DNA from: Ryuthela nishihirai
Lineage: Eukaryota > Arthropoda > Arachnida > Araneae > Heptathelidae
Length of the DNA stretch: 64,000 nt
Reading direction: 5' to 3'
Assembly: GCA_038380435.1 (NCBI GenBank)
Contig: JAWZYU010000058.1
Span: 2,542,001-2,606,000 of the forward strand
The translations under genes and the position numbers were made by a program. The notes below the pieces were generated by a model that saw only the letters and a program-made list of their open reading frames with translations, ran no database searches and was not told the DNA's origin. Below are positions 37,495 through 50,100 of this stretch, piece after piece; within the stretch, counting starts at the first letter, position 1; each line of letters starts with the position of its first letter.

Positions 37495-38130
37495 TTGCAC
37501 GATAAGCCTGGGGCGTTTGGGATTTCGTGGGTTTGGCCTGGGGCAATTGGTCTTTCACGGATTTGGTGTTTGTGCTTTTGCAGGTTTGGAATGGGGCACT
37601 TGGGCTTTCACGGGTTTGGTGTTTGGGCTTTTGCAGTTTCATCCTCGGGTGTTTGGGATTTCATGGGTTCTGTCTTGGGGCATTTGGGCTTTCGTGGGTT
37701 TTGCCTGGTGCGTATGAGTTTGGCCTGAGGCGTTTGGGATTTCCCAGGTTTGGCCTGGGGCATTGGGGCTTCCGTGGGTTTGGCCTGGGGCATTTGGGTT
37801 TTCACGGGTTTGGCGTGTCGGATTTGGGATTTCCCGTGTTTGGCATTTGCGCTTTTGCAGATGTCGCCTGGGGCATTTGGGCTTTTGTGGGGTTGGCATG
37901 TGGCCTTTGGGCTTTCCAGGTTTGGCATGTAGCATTTGAGCTTACCCAGTTTTGGCATTTGGGCTTTCGAAGGTTAGGCCTGGGGCGTTTGGGCTTACCC
38001 GGATTTGGCATTTGAGCTTTTGCAGATTAGGCCTGGGCCGTTTGGGTTTCGTGGGTTTGACATGTGGCCTTTGGGGTTTCCAGGTTTGGCATGTGGCATT
38101 TGTGCTCACCAGGATTTGGCATTTGGGCTT
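37495..38130 (+). repeat. Unit U60, variant GC at unit positions 319/325
   Basis: G to C at 37819 as the only difference; the last carrier of this base in the window. Confidence 0.9.
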
Positions 38131-41100
38131 TTGCACGATAAGCCTGGGGCGTTTGGGATTTCGTGGGTTTGGCCTGGGGCAATTGGTCTTTCACGGATTT
38201 GGTGTTTGTGCTTTTGCAGGTTTGGAATGGGGCACTTGGGCTTTCACGGGTTTGGTGTTTGGGCTTTTGCAGTTTCATCCTCGGGTGTTTGGGATTTCAT
38301 GGGTTCTGTCTTGGGGCATTTGGGCTTTCGTGGGTTTTGCCTGGTGCGTATGAGTTTGGCCTGAGGCGTTTGGGATTTCCCAGGTTTGGCCTGGGGCATT
38401 GGGGCTTCCGTGGGTTTGGCCTGGGGCATTTGGGTTTTCACGGGTTTGGCGTGTGGGATTTGGGATTTCCCGTGTTTGGCATTTGCGCTTTTGCAGATGT
38501 CGCCTGGGGCATTTGGGCTTTTGTGGGGTTGGCATGTGGCCTTTGGGCTTTCCAGGTTTGGCATGTAGCATTTGAGCTTACCCAGTTTTGGCATTTGGGC
38601 TTTCGAAGGTTAGGCCTGGGGCGTTTGGGCTTACCCGGATTTGGCATTTGAGCTTTTGCAGATTAGGCCTGGGCCGTTTGGGTTTCGTGGGTTTGACATG
38701 TGGCCTTTGGGGTTTCCAGGTTTGGCATGTGGCATTTGTGCTCACCAGGATTTGGCATTTGGGCTTTTGCACGATAAGCCTGGGGCGTTTGGGATTTCGT
38801 GGGTTTGGCCTGGGGCAATTGGTCTTTCACGGATTTGGTGTTTGTGCTTTTGCAGGTTTGGAATGGGGCACTTGGGCTTTCACGGGTTTGGTGTTTGGGC
38901 TTTTGCAGTTTCATCCTCGGGTGTTTGGGATTTCATGGGTTCTGTCTTGGGGCATTTGGGCTTTCGTGGGTTTTGCCTGGTGCGTATGAGTTTGGCCTGA
39001 GGCGTTTGGGATTTCCCAGGTTTGGCCTGGGGCATTGGGGCTTCCGTGGGTTTGGCCTGGGGCATTTGGGTTTTCACGGGTTTGGCGTGTGGGATTTGGG
39101 ATTTCCCGTGTTTGGCATTTGCGCTTTTGCAGATGTCGCCTGGGGCATTTGGGCTTTTGTGGGGTTGGCATGTGGCCTTTGGGCTTTCCAGGTTTGGCAT
39201 GTAGCATTTGAGCTTACCCAGTTTTGGCATTTGGGCTTTCGAAGGTTAGGCCTGGGGCGTTTGGGCTTACCCGGATTTGGCATTTGAGCTTTTGCAGATT
39301 AGGCCTGGGCCGTTTGGGTTTCGTGGGTTTGACATGTGGCCTTTGGGGTTTCCAGGTTTGGCATGTGGCATTTGTGCTCACCAGGATTTGGCATTTGGGC
39401 TTTTGCACGATAAGCCTGGGGCGTTTGGGATTTCGTGGGTTTGGCCTGGGGCAATTGGTCTTTCACGGATTTGGTGTTTGTGCTTTTGCAGGTTTGGAAT
39501 GGGGCACTTGGGCTTTCACGGGTTTGGTGTTTGGGCTTTTGCAGTTTCATCCTCGGGTGTTTGGGATTTCATGGGTTCTGTCTTGGGGCATTTGGGCTTT
39601 CGTGGGTTTTGCCTGGTGCGTATGAGTTTGGCCTGAGGCGTTTGGGATTTCCCAGGTTTGGCCTGGGGCATTGGGGCTTCCGTGGGTTTGGCCTGGGGCA
39701 TTTGGGTTTTCACGGGTTTGGCGTGTGGGATTTGGGATTTCCCGTGTTTGGCATTTGCGCTTTTGCAGATGTCGCCTGGGGCATTTGGGCTTTTGTGGGG
39801 TTGGCATGTGGCCTTTGGGCTTTCCAGGTTTGGCATGTAGCATTTGAGCTTACCCAGTTTTGGCATTTGGGCTTTCGAAGGTTAGGCCTGGGGCGTTTGG
39901 GCTTACCCGGATTTGGCATTTGAGCTTTTGCAGATTAGGCCTGGGCCGTTTGGGTTTCGTGGGTTTGACATGTGGCCTTTGGGGTTTCCAGGTTTGGCAT
40001 GTGGCATTTGTGCTCACCAGGATTTGGCATTTGGGCTTTTGCACGATAAGCCTGGGGCGTTTGGGATTTCGTGGGTTTGGCCTGGGGCAATTGGTCTTTC
40101 ACGGATTTGGTGTTTGTGCTTTTGCAGGTTTGGAATGGGGCACTTGGGCTTTCACGGGTTTGGTGTTTGGGCTTTTGCAGTTTCATCCTCGGGTGTTTGG
40201 GATTTCATGGGTTCTGTCTTGGGGCATTTGGGCTTTCGTGGGTTTTGCCTGGTGCGTATGAGTTTGGCCTGAGGCGTTTGGGATTTCCCAGGTTTGGCCT
40301 GGGGCATTGGGGCTTCCGTGGGTTTGGCCTGGGGCATTTGGGTTTTCACGGGTTTGGCGTGTGGGATTTGGGATTTCCCGTGTTTGGCATTTGCGCTTTT
40401 GCAGATGTCGCCTGGGGCATTTGGGCTTTTGTGGGGTTGGCATGTGGCCTTTGGGCTTTCCAGGTTTGGCATGTAGCATTTGAGCTTACCCAGTTTTGGC
40501 ATTTGGGCTTTCGAAGGTTAGGCCTGGGGCGTTTGGGCTTACCCGGATTTGGCATTTGAGCTTTTGCAGATTAGGCCTGGGCCGTTTGGGTTTCGTGGGT
40601 TTGACATGTGGCCTTTGGGGTTTCCAGGTTTGGCATGTGGCATTTGTGCTCACCAGGATTTGGCATTTGGGCTTTTGCACGATAAGCCTGGGGCGTTTGG
40701 GATTTCGTGGGTTTGGCCTGGGGCAATTGGTCTTTCACGGATTTGGTGTTTGTGCTTTTGCAGGTTTGGAATGGGGCACTTGGGCTTTCACGGGTTTGGT
40801 GTTTGGGCTTTTGCAGTTTCATCCTCGGGTGTTTGGGATTTCATGGGTTCTGTCTTGGGGCATTTGGGCTTTCGTGGGTTTTGCCTGGTGCGTATGAGTT
40901 TGGCCTGAGGCGTTTGGGATTTCCCAGGTTTGGCCTGGGGCATTGGGGCTTCCGTGGGTTTGGCCTGGGGCATTTGGGTTTTCACGGGTTTGGCGTGTGG
41001 GATTTGGGATTTCCCGTGTTTGGCATTTGCGCTTTTGCAGATGTCGCCTGGGGCATTTGGGCTTTTGTGGGGTTGGCATGTGGCCTTTGGGCTTTCCAGG

Positions 41101-44100
41101 TTTGGCATGTAGCATTTGAGCTTACCCAGTTTTGGCATTTGGGCTTTCGAAGGTTAGGCCTGGGGCGTTTGGGCTTACCCGGATTTGGCATTTGAGCTTT
41201 TGCAGATTAGGCCTGGGCCGTTTGGGTTTCGTGGGTTTGACATGTGGCCTTTGGGGTTTCCAGGTTTGGCATGTGGCATTTGTGCTCACCAGGATTTGGC
41301 ATTTGGGCTTTTGCACGATAAGCCTGGGGCGTTTGGGATTTCGTGGGTTTGGCCTGGGGCAATTGGTCTTTCACGGATTTGGTGTTTGTGCTTTTGCAGG
41401 TTTGGAATGGGGCACTTGGGCTTTCACGGGTTTGGTGTTTGGGCTTTTGCAGTTTCATCCTCGGGTGTTTGGGATTTCATGGGTTCTGTCTTGGGGCATT
41501 TGGGCTTTCGTGGGTTTTGCCTGGTGCGTATGAGTTTGGCCTGAGGCGTTTGGGATTTCCCAGGTTTGGCCTGGGGCATTGGGGCTTCCGTGGGTTTGGC
41601 CTGGGGCATTTGGGTTTTCACGGGTTTGGCGTGTGGGATTTGGGATTTCCCGTGTTTGGCATTTGCGCTTTTGCAGATGTCGCCTGGGGCATTTGGGCTT
41701 TTGTGGGGTTGGCATGTGGCCTTTGGGCTTTCCAGGTTTGGCATGTAGCATTTGAGCTTACCCAGTTTTGGCATTTGGGCTTTCGAAGGTTAGGCCTGGG
41801 GCGTTTGGGCTTACCCGGATTTGGCATTTGAGCTTTTGCAGATTAGGCCTGGGCCGTTTGGGTTTCGTGGGTTTGACATGTGGCCTTTGGGGTTTCCAGG
41901 TTTGGCATGTGGCATTTGTGCTCACCAGGATTTGGCATTTGGGCTTTTGCACGATAAGCCTGGGGCGTTTGGGATTTCGTGGGTTTGGCCTGGGGCAATT
42001 GGTCTTTCACGGATTTGGTGTTTGTGCTTTTGCAGGTTTGGAATGGGGCACTTGGGCTTTCACGGGTTTGGTGTTTGGGCTTTTGCAGTTTCATCCTCGG
42101 GTGTTTGGGATTTCATGGGTTCTGTCTTGGGGCATTTGGGCTTTCGTGGGTTTTGCCTGGTGCGTATGAGTTTGGCCTGAGGCGTTTGGGATTTCCCAGG
42201 TTTGGCCTGGGGCATTGGGGCTTCCGTGGGTTTGGCCTGGGGCATTTGGGTTTTCACGGGTTTGGCGTGTGGGATTTGGGATTTCCCGTGTTTGGCATTT
42301 GCGCTTTTGCAGATGTCGCCTGGGGCATTTGGGCTTTTGTGGGGTTGGCATGTGGCCTTTGGGCTTTCCAGGTTTGGCATGTAGCATTTGAGCTTACCCA
42401 GTTTTGGCATTTGGGCTTTCGAAGGTTAGGCCTGGGGCGTTTGGGCTTACCCGGATTTGGCATTTGAGCTTTTGCAGATTAGGCCTGGGCCGTTTGGGTT
42501 TCGTGGGTTTGACATGTGGCCTTTGGGGTTTCCAGGTTTGGCATGTGGCATTTGTGCTCACCAGGATTTGGCATTTGGGCTTTTGCACGATAAGCCTGGG
42601 GCGTTTGGGATTTCGTGGGTTTGGCCTGGGGCAATTGGTCTTTCACGGATTTGGTGTTTGTGCTTTTGCAGGTTTGGAATGGGGCACTTGGGCTTTCACG
42701 GGTTTGGTGTTTGGGCTTTTGCAGTTTCATCCTCGGGTGTTTGGGATTTCATGGGTTCTGTCTTGGGGCATTTGGGCTTTCGTGGGTTTTGCCTGGTGCG
42801 TATGAGTTTGGCCTGAGGCGTTTGGGATTTCCCAGGTTTGGCCTGGGGCATTGGGGCTTCCGTGGGTTTGGCCTGGGGCATTTGGGTTTTCACGGGTTTG
42901 GCGTGTGGGATTTGGGATTTCCCGTGTTTGGCATTTGCGCTTTTGCAGATGTCGCCTGGGGCATTTGGGCTTTTGTGGGGTTGGCATGTGGCCTTTGGGC
43001 TTTCCAGGTTTGGCATGTAGCATTTGAGCTTACCCAGTTTTGGCATTTGGGCTTTCGAAGGTTAGGCCTGGGGCGTTTGGGCTTACCCGGATTTGGCATT
43101 TGAGCTTTTGCAGATTAGGCCTGGGCCGTTTGGGTTTCGTGGGTTTGACATGTGGCCTTTGGGGTTTCCAGGTTTGGCATGTGGCATTTGTGCTCACCAG
43201 GATTTGGCATTTGGGCTTTTGCACGATAAGCCTGGGGCGTTTGGGATTTCGTGGGTTTGGCCTGGGGCAATTGGTCTTTCACGGATTTGGTGTTTGTGCT
43301 TTTGCAGGTTTGGAATGGGGCACTTGGGCTTTCACGGGTTTGGTGTTTGGGCTTTTGCAGTTTCATCCTCGGGTGTTTGGGATTTCATGGGTTCTGTCTT
43401 GGGGCATTTGGGCTTTCGTGGGTTTTGCCTGGTGCGTATGAGTTTGGCCTGAGGCGTTTGGGATTTCCCAGGTTTGGCCTGGGGCATTGGGGCTTCCGTG
43501 GGTTTGGCCTGGGGCATTTGGGTTTTCACGGGTTTGGCGTGTGGGATTTGGGATTTCCCGTGTTTGGCATTTGCGCTTTTGCAGATGTCGCCTGGGGCAT
43601 TTGGGCTTTTGTGGGGTTGGCATGTGGCCTTTGGGCTTTCCAGGTTTGGCATGTAGCATTTGAGCTTACCCAGTTTTGGCATTTGGGCTTTCGAAGGTTA
43701 GGCCTGGGGCGTTTGGGCTTACCCGGATTTGGCATTTGAGCTTTTGCAGATTAGGCCTGGGCCGTTTGGGTTTCGTGGGTTTGACATGTGGCCTTTGGGG
43801 TTTCCAGGTTTGGCATGTGGCATTTGTGCTCACCAGGATTTGGCATTTGGGCTTTTGCACGATAAGCCTGGGGCGTTTGGGATTTCGTGGGTTTGGCCTG
43901 GGGCAATTGGTCTTTCACGGATTTGGTGTTTGTGCTTTTGCAGGTTTGGAATGGGGCACTTGGGCTTTCACGGGTTTGGTGTTTGGGCTTTTGCAGTTTC
44001 ATCCTCGGGTGTTTGGGATTTCATGGGTTCTGTCTTGGGGCATTTGGGCTTTCGTGGGTTTTGCCTGGTGCGTATGAGTTTGGCCTGAGGCGTTTGGGAT

Positions 44101-47100
44101 TTCCCAGGTTTGGCCTGGGGCATTGGGGCTTCCGTGGGTTTGGCCTGGGGCATTTGGGTTTTCACGGGTTTGGCGTGTGGGATTTGGGATTTCCCGTGTT
44201 TGGCATTTGCGCTTTTGCAGATGTCGCCTGGGGCATTTGGGCTTTTGTGGGGTTGGCATGTGGCCTTTGGGCTTTCCAGGTTTGGCATGTAGCATTTGAG
44301 CTTACCCAGTTTTGGCATTTGGGCTTTCGAAGGTTAGGCCTGGGGCGTTTGGGCTTACCCGGATTTGGCATTTGAGCTTTTGCAGATTAGGCCTGGGCCG
44401 TTTGGGTTTCGTGGGTTTGACATGTGGCCTTTGGGGTTTCCAGGTTTGGCATGTGGCATTTGTGCTCACCAGGATTTGGCATTTGGGCTTTTGCACGATA
44501 AGCCTGGGGCGTTTGGGATTTCGTGGGTTTGGCCTGGGGCAATTGGTCTTTCACGGATTTGGTGTTTGTGCTTTTGCAGGTTTGGAATGGGGCACTTGGG
44601 CTTTCACGGGTTTGGTGTTTGGGCTTTTGCAGTTTCATCCTCGGGTGTTTGGGATTTCATGGGTTCTGTCTTGGGGCATTTGGGCTTTCGTGGGTTTTGC
44701 CTGGTGCGTATGAGTTTGGCCTGAGGCGTTTGGGATTTCCCAGGTTTGGCCTGGGGCATTGGGGCTTCCGTGGGTTTGGCCTGGGGCATTTGGGTTTTCA
44801 CGGGTTTGGCGTGTGGGATTTGGGATTTCCCGTGTTTGGCATTTGCGCTTTTGCAGATGTCGCCTGGGGCATTTGGGCTTTTGTGGGGTTGGCATGTGGC
44901 CTTTGGGCTTTCCAGGTTTGGCATGTAGCATTTGAGCTTACCCAGTTTTGGCATTTGGGCTTTCGAAGGTTAGGCCTGGGGCGTTTGGGCTTACCCGGAT
45001 TTGGCATTTGAGCTTTTGCAGATTAGGCCTGGGCCGTTTGGGTTTCGTGGGTTTGACATGTGGCCTTTGGGGTTTCCAGGTTTGGCATGTGGCATTTGTG
45101 CTCACCAGGATTTGGCATTTGGGCTTTTGCACGATAAGCCTGGGGCGTTTGGGATTTCGTGGGTTTGGCCTGGGGCAATTGGTCTTTCACGGATTTGGTG
45201 TTTGTGCTTTTGCAGGTTTGGAATGGGGCACTTGGGCTTTCACGGGTTTGGTGTTTGGGCTTTTGCAGTTTCATCCTCGGGTGTTTGGGATTTCATGGGT
45301 TCTGTCTTGGGGCATTTGGGCTTTCGTGGGTTTTGCCTGGTGCGTATGAGTTTGGCCTGAGGCGTTTGGGATTTCCCAGGTTTGGCCTGGGGCATTGGGG
45401 CTTCCGTGGGTTTGGCCTGGGGCATTTGGGTTTTCACGGGTTTGGCGTGTGGGATTTGGGATTTCCCGTGTTTGGCATTTGCGCTTTTGCAGATGTCGCC
45501 TGGGGCATTTGGGCTTTTGTGGGGTTGGCATGTGGCCTTTGGGCTTTCCAGGTTTGGCATGTAGCATTTGAGCTTACCCAGTTTTGGCATTTGGGCTTTC
45601 GAAGGTTAGGCCTGGGGCGTTTGGGCTTACCCGGATTTGGCATTTGAGCTTTTGCAGATTAGGCCTGGGCCGTTTGGGTTTCGTGGGTTTGACATGTGGC
45701 CTTTGGGGTTTCCAGGTTTGGCATGTGGCATTTGTGCTCACCAGGATTTGGCATTTGGGCTTTTGCACGATAAGCCTGGGGCGTTTGGGATTTCGTGGGT
45801 TTGGCCTGGGGCAATTGGTCTTTCACGGATTTGGTGTTTGTGCTTTTGCAGGTTTGGAATGGGGCACTTGGGCTTTCACGGGTTTGGTGTTTGGGCTTTT
45901 GCAGTTTCATCCTCGGGTGTTTGGGATTTCATGGGTTCTGTCTTGGGGCATTTGGGCTTTCGTGGGTTTTGCCTGGTGCGTATGAGTTTGGCCTGAGGCG
46001 TTTGGGATTTCCCAGGTTTGGCCTGGGGCATTGGGGCTTCCGTGGGTTTGGCCTGGGGCATTTGGGTTTTCACGGGTTTGGCGTGTGGGATTTGGGATTT
46101 CCCGTGTTTGGCATTTGCGCTTTTGCAGATGTCGCCTGGGGCATTTGGGCTTTTGTGGGGTTGGCATGTGGCCTTTGGGCTTTCCAGGTTTGGCATGTAG
46201 CATTTGAGCTTACCCAGTTTTGGCATTTGGGCTTTCGAAGGTTAGGCCTGGGGCGTTTGGGCTTACCCGGATTTGGCATTTGAGCTTTTGCAGATTAGGC
46301 CTGGGCCGTTTGGGTTTCGTGGGTTTGACATGTGGCCTTTGGGGTTTCCAGGTTTGGCATGTGGCATTTGTGCTCACCAGGATTTGGCATTTGGGCTTTT
46401 GCACGATAAGCCTGGGGCGTTTGGGATTTCGTGGGTTTGGCCTGGGGCAATTGGTCTTTCACGGATTTGGTGTTTGTGCTTTTGCAGGTTTGGAATGGGG
46501 CACTTGGGCTTTCACGGGTTTGGTGTTTGGGCTTTTGCAGTTTCATCCTCGGGTGTTTGGGATTTCATGGGTTCTGTCTTGGGGCATTTGGGCTTTCGTG
46601 GGTTTTGCCTGGTGCGTATGAGTTTGGCCTGAGGCGTTTGGGATTTCCCAGGTTTGGCCTGGGGCATTGGGGCTTCCGTGGGTTTGGCCTGGGGCATTTG
46701 GGTTTTCACGGGTTTGGCGTGTGGGATTTGGGATTTCCCGTGTTTGGCATTTGCGCTTTTGCAGATGTCGCCTGGGGCATTTGGGCTTTTGTGGGGTTGG
46801 CATGTGGCCTTTGGGCTTTCCAGGTTTGGCATGTAGCATTTGAGCTTACCCAGTTTTGGCATTTGGGCTTTCGAAGGTTAGGCCTGGGGCGTTTGGGCTT
46901 ACCCGGATTTGGCATTTGAGCTTTTGCAGATTAGGCCTGGGCCGTTTGGGTTTCGTGGGTTTGACATGTGGCCTTTGGGGTTTCCAGGTTTGGCATGTGG
47001 CATTTGTGCTCACCAGGATTTGGCATTTGGGCTTTTGCACGATAAGCCTGGGGCGTTTGGGATTTCGTGGGTTTGGCCTGGGGCAATTGGTCTTTCACGG

Positions 47101-50100
47101 ATTTGGTGTTTGTGCTTTTGCAGGTTTGGAATGGGGCACTTGGGCTTTCACGGGTTTGGTGTTTGGGCTTTTGCAGTTTCATCCTCGGGTGTTTGGGATT
47201 TCATGGGTTCTGTCTTGGGGCATTTGGGCTTTCGTGGGTTTTGCCTGGTGCGTATGAGTTTGGCCTGAGGCGTTTGGGATTTCCCAGGTTTGGCCTGGGG
47301 CATTGGGGCTTCCGTGGGTTTGGCCTGGGGCATTTGGGTTTTCACGGGTTTGGCGTGTGGGATTTGGGATTTCCCGTGTTTGGCATTTGCGCTTTTGCAG
47401 ATGTCGCCTGGGGCATTTGGGCTTTTGTGGGGTTGGCATGTGGCCTTTGGGCTTTCCAGGTTTGGCATGTAGCATTTGAGCTTACCCAGTTTTGGCATTT
47501 GGGCTTTCGAAGGTTAGGCCTGGGGCGTTTGGGCTTACCCGGATTTGGCATTTGAGCTTTTGCAGATTAGGCCTGGGCCGTTTGGGTTTCGTGGGTTTGA
47601 CATGTGGCCTTTGGGGTTTCCAGGTTTGGCATGTGGCATTTGTGCTCACCAGGATTTGGCATTTGGGCTTTTGCACGATAAGCCTGGGGCGTTTGGGATT
47701 TCGTGGGTTTGGCCTGGGGCAATTGGTCTTTCACGGATTTGGTGTTTGTGCTTTTGCAGGTTTGGAATGGGGCACTTGGGCTTTCACGGGTTTGGTGTTT
47801 GGGCTTTTGCAGTTTCATCCTCGGGTGTTTGGGATTTCATGGGTTCTGTCTTGGGGCATTTGGGCTTTCGTGGGTTTTGCCTGGTGCGTATGAGTTTGGC
47901 CTGAGGCGTTTGGGATTTCCCAGGTTTGGCCTGGGGCATTGGGGCTTCCGTGGGTTTGGCCTGGGGCATTTGGGTTTTCACGGGTTTGGCGTGTGGGATT
48001 TGGGATTTCCCGTGTTTGGCATTTGCGCTTTTGCAGATGTCGCCTGGGGCATTTGGGCTTTTGTGGGGTTGGCATGTGGCCTTTGGGCTTTCCAGGTTTG
48101 GCATGTAGCATTTGAGCTTACCCAGTTTTGGCATTTGGGCTTTCGAAGGTTAGGCCTGGGGCGTTTGGGCTTACCCGGATTTGGCATTTGAGCTTTTGCA
48201 GATTAGGCCTGGGCCGTTTGGGTTTCGTGGGTTTGACATGTGGCCTTTGGGGTTTCCAGGTTTGGCATGTGGCATTTGTGCTCACCAGGATTTGGCATTT
48301 GGGCTTTTGCACGATAAGCCTGGGGCGTTTGGGATTTCGTGGGTTTGGCCTGGGGCAATTGGTCTTTCACGGATTTGGTGTTTGTGCTTTTGCAGGTTTG
48401 GAATGGGGCACTTGGGCTTTCACGGGTTTGGTGTTTGGGCTTTTGCAGTTTCATCCTCGGGTGTTTGGGATTTCATGGGTTCTGTCTTGGGGCATTTGGG
48501 CTTTCGTGGGTTTTGCCTGGTGCGTATGAGTTTGGCCTGAGGCGTTTGGGATTTCCCAGGTTTGGCCTGGGGCATTGGGGCTTCCGTGGGTTTGGCCTGG
48601 GGCATTTGGGTTTTCACGGGTTTGGCGTGTGGGATTTGGGATTTCCCGTGTTTGGCATTTGCGCTTTTGCAGATGTCGCCTGGGGCATTTGGGCTTTTGT
48701 GGGGTTGGCATGTGGCCTTTGGGCTTTCCAGGTTTGGCATGTAGCATTTGAGCTTACCCAGTTTTGGCATTTGGGCTTTCGAAGGTTAGGCCTGGGGCGT
48801 TTGGGCTTACCCGGATTTGGCATTTGAGCTTTTGCAGATTAGGCCTGGGCCGTTTGGGTTTCGTGGGTTTGACATGTGGCCTTTGGGGTTTCCAGGTTTG
48901 GCATGTGGCATTTGTGCTCACCAGGATTTGGCATTTGGGCTTTTGCACGATAAGCCTGGGGCGTTTGGGATTTCGTGGGTTTGGCCTGGGGCAATTGGTC
49001 TTTCACGGATTTGGTGTTTGTGCTTTTGCAGGTTTGGAATGGGGCACTTGGGCTTTCACGGGTTTGGTGTTTGGGCTTTTGCAGTTTCATCCTCGGGTGT
49101 TTGGGATTTCATGGGTTCTGTCTTGGGGCATTTGGGCTTTCGTGGGTTTTGCCTGGTGCGTATGAGTTTGGCCTGAGGCGTTTGGGATTTCCCAGGTTTG
49201 GCCTGGGGCATTGGGGCTTCCGTGGGTTTGGCCTGGGGCATTTGGGTTTTCACGGGTTTGGCGTGTGGGATTTGGGATTTCCCGTGTTTGGCATTTGCGC
49301 TTTTGCAGATGTCGCCTGGGGCATTTGGGCTTTTGTGGGGTTGGCATGTGGCCTTTGGGCTTTCCAGGTTTGGCATGTAGCATTTGAGCTTACCCAGTTT
49401 TGGCATTTGGGCTTTCGAAGGTTAGGCCTGGGGCGTTTGGGCTTACCCGGATTTGGCATTTGAGCTTTTGCAGATTAGGCCTGGGCCGTTTGGGTTTCGT
49501 GGGTTTGACATGTGGCCTTTGGGGTTTCCAGGTTTGGCATGTGGCATTTGTGCTCACCAGGATTTGGCATTTGGGCTTTTGCACGATAAGCCTGGGGCGT
49601 TTGGGATTTCGTGGGTTTGGCCTGGGGCAATTGGTCTTTCACGGATTTGGTGTTTGTGCTTTTGCAGGTTTGGAATGGGGCACTTGGGCTTTCACGGGTT
49701 TGGTGTTTGGGCTTTTGCAGTTTCATCCTCGGGTGTTTGGGATTTCATGGGTTCTGTCTTGGGGCATTTGGGCTTTCGTGGGTTTTGCCTGGTGCGTATG
49801 AGTTTGGCCTGAGGCGTTTGGGATTTCCCAGGTTTGGCCTGGGGCATTGGGGCTTCCGTGGGTTTGGCCTGGGGCATTTGGGTTTTCACGGGTTTGGCGT
49901 GTGGGATTTGGGATTTCCCGTGTTTGGCATTTGCGCTTTTGCAGATGTCGCCTGGGGCATTTGGGCTTTTGTGGGGTTGGCATGTGGCCTTTGGGCTTTC
50001 CAGGTTTGGCATGTAGCATTTGAGCTTACCCAGTTTTGGCATTTGGGCTTTCGAAGGTTAGGCCTGGGGCGTTTGGGCTTACCCGGATTTGGCATTTGAG